Counted from the stretch's first letter, positions 34,990-44,139 are shown. The stretch: 64,000 nt of DNA from Paenibacillus sp. FSL H7-0737 (GCF_000758545.1 NZ_CP009279.1:2728001-2792000), one strand, 5' to 3'. Notes: generated by a model from the sequence alone, not told the origin. Made by a program: numbers and translations.

Positions 34990-35943
34990 TTGGCATCCAC
35001 GAATCCCCTTCCTTCGAATCCGCTGGCTTTTAAGAAAAAGAAGCTAACAGGCCGGAGTTTACGAAGCAACCTTACAGGATATGCCTTTATCAGTCCATTC
35101 GTCATTGGCTTCCTTTGCTTCACATTGATCCCGATGATCATTTCTCTTTATCTTTCATTTACCAAATACAATTTGTTCGCTCCACCTAAATGGATCGGAT
35201 TTGATAATTACATCAAAATGTTCTCGAATGACCCGAAATATTTACATTCATTAAAGGTGACGCTGCTTTACGTATTTATTGGTGTGCCTTTACGTCTCAC
35301 CTTTGCATTATTTGTGGCTATGATTCTAAATACTAAATCGCGCATGATCGGAGCCTATCGTACAACTTATTATTTACCTTCTATTATAGGTGGCAGTGTG
35401 GCGGTATCCATCATGTGGCGTAATATTTTTAGTGATACTGGAATTATTAATGGCATGCTCGGTTTTTTCGGCCTTGGTCCAGTAAGTTGGTTTGGTAATC
35501 CGAGCGCTGCGCTTATTATGTTGATCACCTTATCCGTGTGGCAGTTTGGTTCATCCATGTTGATCTTTCTGGCGGGTCTAAAGAACATTCCTGGTGAAAT
35601 GTACGAGGCAGCTAGTGTAGATGGAGCAGGCTTTTTCAGAAAGTTCTTTAAGATTACAATGCCCCTCCTAAGCTCAGTTATTCTGTTCAATCTAGTCATG
35701 CAGACGATCAGTGCATTTATGACCTTTGTTCCAGCTTATATTATCTCTAAAGGTGAAGGCGGACCAATGGACGGTACGATGTTGTATTCTCTATATCTAT
35801 TCCGTCAGGCCTTTATGTTTAATAACATGGGTTACGCTTCAGCTATGGCGTGGGTGATGTTGTTGCTAGTCGGCATCATGACCGGAATTTTGTTCAAGAC
35901 ATCCAAATCGTGGGTCTTCTACGAATCGGAAGGAGGAAAATAA
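34990..35943 (+). CDS. Sugar ABC transporter permease (YesP/LacF-like)
   Basis: 317 residues from TTG 34990, with AAAAAGGAG nine bases upstream. Six membrane helices with the N-terminal LTGYAFISPFVIGFLCFTLIPM typical of CUT1 permeases. The EAA loop reads YEAASVDGAGFFRKFFKITMPLL, the docking site for the ATPase. It pairs with the second permease to form the channel. It follows the binding-protein gene by about 110 bases containing a possible small hairpin, and overlaps the ribosome site of the next gene. The longer frame upstream to 34933 has no ribosome site. Confidence 0.9.
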   Translation: MASTNPLPSNPLAFKKKKLTGRSLRSNLTGYAFISPFVIGFLCFTLIPMIISLYLSFTKYNLFAPPKWIGFDNYIKMFSNDPKYLHSLKVTLLYVFIGVPLRLTFALFVAMILNTKSRMIGAYRTTYYLPSIIGGSVAVSIMWRNIFSDTGIINGMLGFFGLGPVSWFGNPSAALIMLITLSVWQFGSSMLIFLAGLKNIPGEMYEAASVDGAGFFRKFFKITMPLLSSVILFNLVMQTISAFMTFVPAYIISKGEGGPMDGTMLYSLYLFRQAFMFNNMGYASAMAWVMLLLVGIMTGILFKTSKSWVFYESEGGK

Positions 35944-35946
35944 TCC

Positions 35947-36786
35947 ATGGCGAAAATGAAACTGAAATGGCCGCTGTATCACATTCTTATCGGTGGCCTC
36001 GCTATCATTATGCTGTATCCGATTTTGTGGATGATCATGAGCTCTTTTAAAGAGAGCCGGCTTGTATTCGTTACCGCTCAGCAGCTTCTTCCCGATCCAT
36101 GGGTATGGGGGAATTATGCTAAAGGCTGGGAAGGGATTGCCGGATATTCCTTTGGTGTCTTCATAAAGAATTCATTAATTATTGTCGTTGTAGCCACTCT
36201 AGGAGCGGTGGTTTCTTCTTCACTGGTAGCCTTCGGATTTGCACGTAATAAGTTTGTAGGGCATGGCTTATGGTTCGGTATCATGATGATGACGCTTATG
36301 CTTCCTTCAGATGTAGTGCTAGTCCCGCAATATATCATCTATGCGAAATTGGAATGGCTCGATAGTATCAAGCCGATCGTGGTTCCACAGTTCTTCGGTG
36401 TTCCGTTCTTTATTTTCCTAATGCTGCAGTTTATTCGGACAATACCTGTTGAACTTGACGAAGCGGCTACGATTGATGGGTGCGGGAAATTTGGACTGTA
36501 TTTCAGAATCATTCTCCCACTCATCCGTCCATCTATGGCTACTGCAGCGATCTTTTCCTTCTATTGGCGCTGGGAAGACCTGCTTGGGCCAGTGTTGTAC
36601 CTGAACTCTCCATCTAAATATACAGTTTCTATGGGGCTGAAAATGTTCCTCGACAGTGAGTCCGTGTCCAACTGGGGACCCATGTTCGCCATGTCCGTTC
36701 TTAGCTTGGCACCCGTCATGATTATTTTCTTTATCTTTCAAAAGCAGATTGTGGAAGGAATCAGCACCAGTGGTTTGAAAGGATAA
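35947..36786 (+). CDS. Sugar ABC transporter permease (YesQ/LacG-like)
   Basis: 279 residues, with GGAAGGAGG in the end of the preceding gene. Six membrane helices; N-terminal [20 protein letters not shown], and the EAA loop [20 protein letters not shown] for ATPase docking. It forms the heterodimeric CUT1 channel with the upstream permease, three bases away. Both are predicted to need a stand-alone multi-sugar ATPase that is not encoded in this window. Confidence 0.9.
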   Translation: MAKMKLKWPLYHILIGGLAIIMLYPILWMIMSSFKESRLVFVTAQQLLPDPWVWGNYAKGWEGIAGYSFGVFIKNSLIIVVVATLGAVVSSSLVAFGFARNKFVGHGLWFGIMMMTLMLPSDVVLVPQYIIYAKLEWLDSIKPIVVPQFFGVPFFIFLMLQFIRTIPVELDEAATIDGCGKFGLYFRIILPLIRPSMATAAIFSFYWRWEDLLGPVLYLNSPSKYTVSMGLKMFLDSESVSNWGPMFAMSVLSLAPVMIIFFIFQKQIVEGISTSGLKG

Positions 36787-36816
36787 AATATCTAATGAAG
36801 AAAGGTGCGGCTGAAT

Positions 36817-37929
36817 TTGGATAGCTATCATTTTGACTTTGGGATTAAAGATACAGTGCCCGGCTACACCAAAATTCGGCCGGACTCACGATACTCTCCG
36901 GATGCGCGATTTGGTTTTACTTCAGACTCAGCAGTATTCGGGCGTTCCAGGGGAGGAGCAGATCCATTAAGAAGTGATTTCTGCATTCCGCAGAAGGCAG
37001 CCTTCCTGTTAGATATTCCTGATGGGATTTACCGGATTTCTTTGTTACTTGGTGACTCCTTAGCAGATACGAGTACAATAATTCGAGCAGGTGATGGTAA
37101 GTACGTATTAGATACATTGAACGTCCCGGCAGGTCAGTATATACGAGAATCATTTGCGATGCGAATCATGGGTGGTCAGCTAAAGCTCTCCTTCTCAGGT
37201 ATTGCGCCTCGAATAAATGCTCTCGACATTGAGCCTGACAACGAAACGCTTGTCTTATATTTGGCTGGTGATTCTACGGTGACCGATCAAGGAGAAGCTG
37301 GTTATCCCTATGCTGGCTGGGGCCAGTTGCTGCCTCGCTGCTTCAAAGCAGGTCTTGTAGTGGATAATCGAGCCATTTCAGGACGTAGCTCCAAGAGCTT
37401 TATTGAGGAAGGGCATTTGGACAACATTTCTACTGTGCTTCGGCCCAGAGATTATATGTTCATACAGTTTGGTCATAACGATTCAAAAGGGGATGAACAT
37501 AGACACACCGAACCTTTCACTACATATAAAGAATATTTGCTGCGGATGATTACAGTTGCTAGGAAAGCAGGAGCCTACCCGGTACTGGTGACCGCTGTAC
37601 ATAGGCGGAGATTTGATCCTGCAGAAGCTATAGTAGACAGTCATGGAGAGTATTTAACGGCAATGAAAGAGTTGGCTGAGACTGAGCAGATCCCCCTAAT
37701 CGATTTGGCGGAGAAGAGTCGTAAGCTTTTTGAAGCCTATGGTGTGGAAGGAACAAAGGATCTGTTCATGTGGTCCTATCCGGGAGAATATATCTTGCAT
37801 CCAGTTGGCGTACAAGACAATACACATTTTCAGATTTTAGGAGCACGTCTGCTTGCTGATCTTATTGTAGAGGGCATCCGTGAAGCCGGTTTAAATGATC
37901 TCATTATCCATCTTCGGCAGGGTGAATAA
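36817..37929 (+). CDS. SGNH-family esterase, rhamnogalacturonan acetylesterase-like (YesT/YesY)
   Basis: 370 residues from TTG 36817; AAGAAAGGTG about ten bases upstream supports it over GTG 36805, which overlaps the site. No signal peptide is seen, so it should act in the cytoplasm on imported acetylated fragments. An N-terminal beta domain of about 130 residues (FDFGIKDTVPGYTKI) resembles that of YesT. The SGNH core has GDSTVTD (Ser), AISGRSSKSF (Gly), FGHND (Asn) and a final DNTHFQ (His). It follows the permeases by 30 bases, as yesT follows yesOPQ in B. subtilis after other enzymes. No lyase or GH105 hydrolase gene is adjacent. Confidence 0.85.
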   Translation: MDSYHFDFGIKDTVPGYTKIRPDSRYSPDARFGFTSDSAVFGRSRGGADPLRSDFCIPQKAAFLLDIPDGIYRISLLLGDSLADTSTIIRAGDGKYVLDTLNVPAGQYIRESFAMRIMGGQLKLSFSGIAPRINALDIEPDNETLVLYLAGDSTVTDQGEAGYPYAGWGQLLPRCFKAGLVVDNRAISGRSSKSFIEEGHLDNISTVLRPRDYMFIQFGHNDSKGDEHRHTEPFTTYKEYLLRMITVARKAGAYPVLVTAVHRRRFDPAEAIVDSHGEYLTAMKELAETEQIPLIDLAEKSRKLFEAYGVEGTKDLFMWSYPGEYILHPVGVQDNTHFQILGARLLADLIVEGIREAGLNDLIIHLRQGE

Positions 37930-38043
37930 AAATAATCCTTTGGGGTATTAAAGATCTATCGATTCAACTTCTGTATGCGAGGTTAAGGTTAAGGAAAGAA
38001 CTTAACTGGAAGGCTTGCATGACAAGAAGGAGGATACTTAAAC

Positions 38044-38835
38044 ATGGCAGATAAGAAGCTGGAAGGTAAGGTAGCGATTGTAACAGGAGGTGGTTCCGGC
38101 ATTGGACGAGCAACTGTGCTTGAGTTCGCTCGTAACGGGGCCAAAGTTGTGTTGCTGGATAGAACTGTTGAGAACGCAGAAAAGGTTAGAAAACAAGTGG
38201 AGAAAGAAGGCGGAGAAGCCCTCGTAATTGAATGCGATGTTGCTGAACCCCCGCAAGTGGAAGCTGCCATAAACAAGGCGGCCGCGAAATGGGGTCGTCT
38301 TGATGTTGTTTTTGCAAACGCAGGGATTAATGGAGCCATGACGCCCATTGAAACGATGGATATTGAGTCTTGGGACCAGACGATTCACATCAACCTTCGT
38401 GGAACCTTCGCGACTGTTAAATATGCGATACCGCATCTAAAAGAAAGCGGTGGCAGCATCCTGATTAACAGCTCCATTAACGGAAATCGTGTATTTTCTA
38501 ACATCGGTTTTTCTGCTTACAGTACGACAAAGGCAGGTCAGGTTGCTTTTATGAAGATGGCAGCATTAGAACTGGCTCAATTTCAAATTCGCGTAAATGC
38601 GATCTGTCCTGGGGCTATTAAGACCAATATTGATGACAACACTTTTCCATCCGAGGATCTCAAAGAGGTAAAAATCCCTGTCGAATTTCCGGAAGGGGAT
38701 CAACCGCTAGAGGAAGGTCCTGGGCGTCCTGATCAAGTTGCAAAGCTGGCACTTTTTCTGGCCTCCGAGGATTCCGATCATATTACAGGAACTGAGATTT
38801 ATTGTGACGGTGCAGAATCGTTGCTTCATGGTTAA
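38044..38835 (+). CDS. Short-chain dehydrogenase/reductase
   Basis: 263 residues with AAGAAGGAGG upstream of ATG 38044. Classical SDR fold: TGGGSGIGRAT cofactor motif (residues 15-25), FANAGI for NNAG, catalytic Ser in INSSING, YSTTKAG (Tyr and Lys), and the C-terminal ITGTEIYCDGAESL. An Asp after strand 2 (LLDRT) suggests NAD preference. It is 115 bases after the esterase with no terminator between, so it may be the last gene of the sugar locus. Its substrate cannot be read; a sugar or sugar acid alcohol group is plausible from context. Confidence 0.88.
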   Translation: MADKKLEGKVAIVTGGGSGIGRATVLEFARNGAKVVLLDRTVENAEKVRKQVEKEGGEALVIECDVAEPPQVEAAINKAAAKWGRLDVVFANAGINGAMTPIETMDIESWDQTIHINLRGTFATVKYAIPHLKESGGSILINSSINGNRVFSNIGFSAYSTTKAGQVAFMKMAALELAQFQIRVNAICPGAIKTNIDDNTFPSEDLKEVKIPVEFPEGDQPLEEGPGRPDQVAKLALFLASEDSDHITGTEIYCDGAESLLHG

Positions 38836-38848
38836 ATAATCTTTCACC

Positions 38849-38932
38849 AAAACGGATTCTATCCTCTTCATTATGCGGATTTTATAAGCTGTCTGCGCAT
38901 ATACATGGAGGATAGGAGTGCCGTTTTTTTGC
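38849..38932 (+). terminator. Long stem-loop terminator after the SDR gene
   Basis: AAAACGG with CCGTTTT, and CTATCCTC with GAGGATAG, form the two helical blocks of a roughly 80-base stem-loop followed by TTTTTTT. Confidence 0.75.
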
Positions 38933-39004
38933 TGTAAAATAAAGCTAATCATAATCTCCGTTTTCCGTTATAATGGAGTATCTGTGGAGAAAGGAGAATG
39001 AACT

Positions 39005-39721
39005 ATGGATTTTCATATTGAATCATTAATTAAGCTGCTAGTGGCCATGCTGTTCGGGCTGTTCATCGGGATTGACCGACAGATCAAGCAGAAACCGCTG
39101 GGGATTCGGACCAGTATGGTCATTAGTATTGCCTCTTGTCTTGTAACCGTAGTGTCTATTCATGCCTTTGATAAGTTTGCAGGTCCTGAGCATCCAAATA
39201 TGGATCCGATGCGCCTCGCTGCTCAAATTGTCAGTGGGATAGGGTTCTTGGGGGCTGGTGTTATCCTGCGTAGAGGCGGTGATGCGATATCAGGCTTGAC
39301 CTCGGCAGCACTCATCTGGACAGCTTCGGGGATTGGTATAGCTGTGGGAGCAGGATTCTATATTGAAGCAGCATATGCGGTTATTCTTCTAATGTTTGCG
39401 GTGAATTTGGTTCCTCATTTAATTCGTTCGATTGGTCCTGAAGTGCTTAACAAGCATGAAGTTTCGGTGAGGATCATCATGGAAGCTAATTTTGTACTTA
39501 CTGAAGTGATCCAAAAAATTGAGAGACCCCAGGTTAGTACCCAACGAAGTACTAGAAGTCCATCCCGGGCGATCCGCAGAATGAAAATTAAGGATTTGGA
39601 AGATGGAAGACAAATGATCGATATGGTGATCTCAGCCCCGGATAAAGATTACGCAACAGAGATCTATTATGATGTGAAGAAAATTGATCATGTCATGAGC
39701 GTTGAAGTGGAACAGCTGTAA
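39005..39721 (+). CDS. MgtC/SapB-family membrane protein
   Basis: 238 residues, AGAAAGGAGAATG upstream of ATG 39005. Four to five N-terminal membrane helices with the MgtC signature: FGLFIGIDRQIKQKPLGIRTSMVISIASCL, then AAQIVSGIGFLGAGVILRRG. A soluble ACT-like C-terminal domain of about 95 residues (EVSVRIIMEANFVLTEVIQKI, DMVISAPDKDYATEIYYDVK) follows. Family members are linked to growth at low magnesium and to virulence or envelope stress; mechanism in Bacillota is unclear. A possible -10 TATAAT at 38969-38974 lies about 30 bases upstream, but I see no convincing -35 or Mg2+ riboswitch. Confidence 0.9.
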   Translation: MDFHIESLIKLLVAMLFGLFIGIDRQIKQKPLGIRTSMVISIASCLVTVVSIHAFDKFAGPEHPNMDPMRLAAQIVSGIGFLGAGVILRRGGDAISGLTSAALIWTASGIGIAVGAGFYIEAAYAVILLMFAVNLVPHLIRSIGPEVLNKHEVSVRIIMEANFVLTEVIQKIERPQVSTQRSTRSPSRAIRRMKIKDLEDGRQMIDMVISAPDKDYATEIYYDVKKIDHVMSVEVEQL

Positions 39722-39805
39722 AAAGGGCATGTCACGTCATGACCAGATGTGGTAATCTATCAAGTAGAGACAATTATCAGACACTGGAAGGGAGAACACA
39801 TTATT

Positions 39806-40795
39806 ATGTCTATCACAGCCTATGAAGGACAATATGAAGGAGAAGCAGCCATCTGGTTGAAAGCTGGCCGTTATGAGGCAGCTATCCTACCAGGCATCGG
39901 TGGCAACTTGATCTGTTTCCGTGATACCGAAAACGGTTACCGTTTCTTGCATGAACCGGGAGCTGAGGAAATGGAAGCCTTCAAAGCAAGTCCAGGCATC
40001 CATGGTATTCCTGTATTATTTCCTCCGAATCGTTATGAAGATGGCAAATTTCCTTGGAATGGTCAAACTTATCAACTCCCGGTAAATGAAGTCGCAACAG
40101 GCAACCATTTACATGGATTTTTACATACGGCAGCTTGGGAAGTGGAAGAGTTCGGTAGCGGTAAGACCGCAAGCTTCGTAACCGTATTCATCAAAGTGGA
40201 TGAGAGCCATCCTTCTTATCAATACTTGCCGTTTAAATACACAATGAAACTACGGTATACCCTTGGTGAAGGTGGCTTATCTCAACAGGTACAAGTCCAT
40301 AATGATGGTGATGAAGAGATGCCTTGCTTGTTGGCATTCCATACCGCGATTAATGCACCATTCGCACCAGGTAGCACACCACAAGACTACCTTGTAAAAG
40401 CGACCATCGGTAATCGCTGGGAATTGAATGACCGTATGCTGCCGACTGGTAAATTCCAAGAGCTGGAGCCAGGTGAAGCTCAGCTTCGTGATAAAGGTGT
40501 GAATCCTTATTTCGCTTCGATGGACAACCATTACACAGCTGTAGCTCAGAATGGACGTAACCGGATGGAGCTTACCGACAGCAAAGCTGGAGTCACTTTA
40601 GTTTATGACGTTGGGACTTCATACAAGCAGTGGATGATCTGGAATAATGGTGCTTCTGAGCAGTTCTTCTGCCCAGAGCCGCAAATCAACTTGGTTAATG
40701 CACCAATGGTAGATCTGCCAGCGGATGAGATCGGCTTATTCAGTCTCAAACCAGGCGAGTATTGGGATGAAAGCAGTCGTCTGTACGTGAAATAG
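39806..40795 (+). CDS. Aldose 1-epimerase family protein
   Basis: 329 residues from ATG 39806, with GGAAGGGAG 11 bases upstream. Galactose-mutarotase-like beta-sandwich that interconverts sugar anomers. It has LPGIGGNLICFRD, IPVLFPPNRYEDGKFPWNGQTYQLP (the NRI/NRY motif with substrate-binding Arg), and HLHGFLHTAAWEV with the catalytic His, followed by a second His in LAFHTAINAPF. Other aldose epimerase subfamilies act on hexose 6-phosphates, so the exact sugar is open. It follows mgtC by 85 bases and ends before a strong terminator; joint transcription with mgtC is possible. Confidence 0.85.
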   Translation: MSITAYEGQYEGEAAIWLKAGRYEAAILPGIGGNLICFRDTENGYRFLHEPGAEEMEAFKASPGIHGIPVLFPPNRYEDGKFPWNGQTYQLPVNEVATGNHLHGFLHTAAWEVEEFGSGKTASFVTVFIKVDESHPSYQYLPFKYTMKLRYTLGEGGLSQQVQVHNDGDEEMPCLLAFHTAINAPFAPGSTPQDYLVKATIGNRWELNDRMLPTGKFQELEPGEAQLRDKGVNPYFASMDNHYTAVAQNGRNRMELTDSKAGVTLVYDVGTSYKQWMIWNNGASEQFFCPEPQINLVNAPMVDLPADEIGLFSLKPGEYWDESSRLYVK

Positions 40796-40825
40796 TGTCC
40801 CTGTGAAATTTATATGTGATCAAAG

Positions 40826-40872
40826 AAAGGGCTGTCTTGTTCGTAGATTTCTACGATAGACAGCCCTTTAAC
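40826..40872. terminator. Strong hairpin terminator after the epimerase gene
   Basis: AAAGGGCTGTC and GACAGCCCTTT form the outer stem and TCGTAGA with TCTACGA the inner stem. The A/T-rich flanks allow action in both directions. Confidence 0.85.
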
Positions 40873-40897
40873 GTTTAATTTGAAGCAGAACTTTATT

Positions 40898-40995
40898 TTT
40901 TAAAATATAGGAATTTATATGCTACACGTATAAATTATTCTTATATTTCTCGCTAAAACGCTTACCGTCCTTATAAGGACGCCGAAGGCGTTTTT
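40898..40995. repeat. Dispersed 98-bp two-hairpin repeat, copy A
   Basis: An AT-rich inverted repeat (AAATATAGGAAT against ATTCTTATATTT) is followed by a GC-richer hairpin AAACGC..GTCC / GGAC..GCGTTT ending in TTTTT. It matches 52436-52534 at about 86 of 99 aligned columns. The thrS stop codon (TTA at 40994-40996, read on the - strand) lies at its edge, so it probably serves as the thrS terminator. Confidence 0.8.
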
Positions 40996-42904
40996 ACTTG
41001 CTAACTATTTCTTTATTAATCTGTTCAATAATCTCTTGGATACTCTTTGAACCAAGATCACCCTCACCACGTTTTCTTACAGAAACACTGCCAGAGTTTT
41101 TCTCATTCTCACCGAGAACGAGCATATAGGGTGCTTTTTCAAGTTGGGCTTCACGAATTTTGTAACCTAGCTTCTCATTTCGGATATCAACCTCTACACG
41201 AATGCCAGCTTGTTCTAAGGATTGTTTCACCTGAAATGCATAAGCAACGTAGTTCTCAGAGACGGGCAATAACTTCGCTTGAACGGGTGCTAGCCATAGC
41301 GGGAATGCGCCGGCATAATGCTCCGTAATAATCCCCATAAAACGATCAATCGACCCATAAACAGCGCGATGGATTACGACTGGGCGGTGCTTAAGGTTAT
41401 CTTCCCCGATGTAAGTAAGATCGAATTTCTCTGGCATTTGCCAATCTAGTTGGATGGTTCCACATTGCCAGCTTCGTTTTAGCGCATCTAAAATATGAAA
41501 ATCAATCTTTGGTCCGTAGAATGCGCCATCACCTTCATTCACACGATACTCGATCCCGAGATTGTCTAATACACTTTGTAATGATTGTTCAGCTAGATCC
41601 CATAGTTCTTCTGATCCCATATAATCTGCCGGGCGAGTAGATAATTCAATCTTGTACTCAAAGCCAAACACTTGATAAATATGGTCAATCAGTGAGATTA
41701 CCCGGCTTATTTCATCTTCAATTTGCTCTGGTAATACGAAGAGATGGGCATCATCCTGACAAAAAGTACGAACACGCATCATCCCGTTAAGTGCCCCAGA
41801 GAACTCATGGCGATGTACTTGACCAAATTCGGCAATTCGGATAGGCAACTCTCGGTAAGAATGTAGGTTATTTTTGTAGATCATCATATGACCTGGGCAG
41901 TTCATCGGTTTGAGTGCGAATTTTGTTTCGTCTACATTGGTGAAATACATATTGTCTTTGTAGTGATCCCAGTGTCCGGATTGCTCCCAAAGCCGATTGT
42001 TCATCATCAGTGGTGTACGAACTTCATCGTAATCTCTCTGTCTTTGTAATTCACGTGCGAAATTCTCAAGCTCTGTGCGGATAGTCATCCCCTTGGGAAG
42101 ATAGAAGGGCATACCTGGAGCTTCTTCAGAGAACATAAACAATTCCAGTTCCTTGCCGAGCTTACGGTGATCACGTTTTTTAGCTTCTTCAAGAAAGAGT
42201 AAGTGCTCTTCAAGTTGAGCTTTCTTAGGAAAAGCAGTTCCGTAAATACGTTGCAGCATTTTATTATTGGAATCTCCACGCCAGTAGGCACCTGCTACAT
42301 TCAACAGCTTAAAAGCCTTGACCAAGCCAGTTGAGGGAAGATGTGGGCCTCGGCAGAGATCCGAGAATTCACCTTGATCATAAATAGACAATACTGTGTC
42401 TTCCGGTAGATCACGGATAAGCTCTAGCTTTAAGGGCTCATTCATCGCTTCAAAAAGCTTGATTGCTTCAGCGCGGGGAACGACACGGCGGACAATCGGG
42501 TGATTCTCTTGAATAATTCTCGCCATCTCTTGTTCGATTGCTACAAGATCATCCGTGGATAGAGGTGTCTCAATATCAATGTCGTAATAGAAGCCATCTT
42601 CGATTACTGGACCTATGCCGAGCTGGACACCCTTGTCTCCATATATACGTTTTATGGCCTGCGCCATGATATGTGCTGTACTGTGTCTATAAATTTCCAG
42701 GCCTTCTTTGCTATCCAACGTAACAATTTCGAGCTGGCAATCATGTTCGATCGTTTGGTTTAGATCAACGGATCTTCCATCGATTATTCCAGCTACAGCA
42801 TTTTTTTTCAGACTGGTACTTATGGCACCTGCTGCTTCTTTAATCGTCGTTCCTTGCAGTACCTCTCTAATTGTTCCGTTTTGCAGTGTTACCTTGATCT
42901 CCAT
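40994..42904 (-). CDS. thrS: Threonyl-tRNA synthetase
   Basis: 636 residues from ATG 42904, preceded on the - strand by ATGGAGG. Charges tRNA-Thr. Domain order: TGS domain (MEIKVTLQNGTIREVLQG), N2 editing domain with HSTAHIMAQAIKR and SDLCRGPH (His and Cys ligands), class II catalytic core with MNCPGHM, motif 2 HEFSGALNGMMRVRTF and zinc ligands, then the anticodon-binding domain ending IQEIIEQINKEIVSK. A longer frame to 42949 falls in the leader and lacks a ribosome site. Expression is controlled by the T-box leader upstream. Confidence 0.96.
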   Translation of the reverse strand: MEIKVTLQNGTIREVLQGTTIKEAAGAISTSLKKNAVAGIIDGRSVDLNQTIEHDCQLEIVTLDSKEGLEIYRHSTAHIMAQAIKRIYGDKGVQLGIGPVIEDGFYYDIDIETPLSTDDLVAIEQEMARIIQENHPIVRRVVPRAEAIKLFEAMNEPLKLELIRDLPEDTVLSIYDQGEFSDLCRGPHLPSTGLVKAFKLLNVAGAYWRGDSNNKMLQRIYGTAFPKKAQLEEHLLFLEEAKKRDHRKLGKELELFMFSEEAPGMPFYLPKGMTIRTELENFARELQRQRDYDEVRTPLMMNNRLWEQSGHWDHYKDNMYFTNVDETKFALKPMNCPGHMMIYKNNLHSYRELPIRIAEFGQVHRHEFSGALNGMMRVRTFCQDDAHLFVLPEQIEDEISRVISLIDHIYQVFGFEYKIELSTRPADYMGSEELWDLAEQSLQSVLDNLGIEYRVNEGDGAFYGPKIDFHILDALKRSWQCGTIQLDWQMPEKFDLTYIGEDNLKHRPVVIHRAVYGSIDRFMGIITEHYAGAFPLWLAPVQAKLLPVSENYVAYAFQVKQSLEQAGIRVEVDIRNEKLGYKIREAQLEKAPYMLVLGENEKNSGSVSVRKRGEGDLGSKSIQEIIEQINKEIVSK

Positions 42905-42946
42905 GATTGTTAGCCTCCATTTCTCAAAAATTGTTAGTGGTGAACG

Positions 42947-42985
42947 CAAAAAAACGCATCTCTCCCAGAAAGGGACGAGTGCGTT
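42947..42985 (-). terminator. T-box-controlled terminator of thrS
   Basis: On the - strand AACGCACTCGTCCC pairs with TGGGAGAGATGCGTT, followed by seven T. It competes with the antiterminator formed by the T-box sequence. Confidence 0.85.
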
Positions 42986-43222
42986 CAGCTCGTGGTTCCA
43001 CCCTAATTCGACCTATCACAAGGATAGGACCTCATTGGTATCCTTTAACGTGGATAAGTCGGTGCCACATACTACCGCAAAATTTAGATCGGCGGATTCA
43101 GCGTCACGGCTACAAAGGGGTAACTTCACAATCGTGTACTGGAGAAGCTTTCAGCCTAGACCTCTCTCTCTGGACAGTTCGTATAGGAAATCATGTCTTT
43201 GATCATTGCCATATGATGTTGC
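42947..43222 (-). ncRNA. T-box leader RNA of thrS, threonine-specific
   Basis: The conserved T-box AGGGTGGAACCACG occupies 43004-42991 on the - strand. Upstream are a Stem I region with AGAGAGA and the apical GGCTGAAAGC sequence, and a GAAGTTACC stretch whose ACC (43121-43119) is the likely specifier codon for threonine. Uncharged tRNA-Thr would pair with the specifier and T-box to allow read-through into thrS. Confidence 0.9.
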
Positions 43223-43228
43223 TCGTTC

Positions 43229-43258
43229 ATAGTACTCAATTGCACCCCATAAAGTCAA
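43229..43258 (-). promoter_or_regulatory. Sigma-A promoter of the thrS T-box leader
   Basis: On the - strand TTGACT (43258-43253), 18-base spacer, TACTAT (43234-43229). It starts transcription just ahead of Stem I. Confidence 0.65.
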
Positions 43259-43377
43259 GAGGCAAGAAACCAGAAATTCAGTTCTCTTTTATTGCAGTCA
43301 TCATTTGTGTACAGGCGAAGGAGATGAAGTACTCATTGGCGAATGTATGATATCAACTTATTTTAAGGAGGTTTGAT

Positions 43378-44046
43378 ATGCAGATTCTCGCCATGTTGAC
43401 GATGCTAATCGACCATATTGGCTATATCTTTTTTCCAGAGGATATTGCTTGGAGATATGTAGGAAGAATAGCCTTTCCAATCTATTGTTACGGGCTTGTG
43501 CAGGGGCATATCCATACATCATCCAGACCGAAATACTTGTTCCGACTGCTCATTATCGCTATTATTGCGCAGATCCCATACAATTTAGCGATTAATCCTG
43601 GTGGATGGAACGTGGTGTTTACGCTTTTGTTATCCGCAACCGTATTGGTTATTTTAGATAAACTACCTACTCCATGGCTTGGAATACCAGTCGTCATTGC
43701 AGCTATCGCGTTAATGGATTATTTCCCGATAGATTATAATGCGTACGGCCTGCTGCTAGTATTGATATTCCGTTATACGAAGTCATTTTGGCTTGTTGTA
43801 GCACATTTGGCACTTAATCTATTCTACATGTTTTATAATTATTGGGTTGTGCAAATGCTTAGTATTTTACCAACGCTGTTGATTGCTTTGGCGCCTGCAC
43901 TTTGGGGATATTTAGAGCGTCACCGGGTACCACGCTGGGTGTGGTGGTCTTTTTATCCTGCGCATTTACTGATTTTAGCATTATTTAAAGGCGTAATATA
44001 CAATGAATGGGTTTCTATCGAATGGCGAACTTTGTTGAATCTATAG
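43378..44046 (+). CDS. TraX-family membrane protein
   Basis: 222 residues with TTAAGGAGG before ATG 43378. Begins MQILAMLTMLIDHIGYIFFP, the TraX family start with the conserved MxxDHIG motif, and continues with about seven membrane helices and RIAFPIYCYGLVQG. TraX acetylates F-pilin in plasmids, but chromosomal Bacillota homologues have no known role and no conjugation genes are nearby; related acyltransferase-3 folds suggest an O-acetyltransferase. It diverges from thrS. A 94-base gap without terminator precedes the next gene. Confidence 0.85.
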   Translation: MQILAMLTMLIDHIGYIFFPEDIAWRYVGRIAFPIYCYGLVQGHIHTSSRPKYLFRLLIIAIIAQIPYNLAINPGGWNVVFTLLLSATVLVILDKLPTPWLGIPVVIAAIALMDYFPIDYNAYGLLLVLIFRYTKSFWLVVAHLALNLFYMFYNYWVVQMLSILPTLLIALAPALWGYLERHRVPRWVWWSFYPAHLLILALFKGVIYNEWVSIEWRTLLNL

Positions 44047-44139
44047 TGTTTTTACAATAAGCAATACTTTGATTTACAAATGTTGCCTTTGCTGAGATAA
44101 TGGATTGATTTCAAAAAATCTTAAAAAAGGAGACTTGCT

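Noticed and set aside
43378..44046. TraX-like gene as sign of a conjugative element
   Set aside because: No relaxase, type IV secretion or integrase genes are nearby; chromosomal TraX-family genes are common without conjugation.
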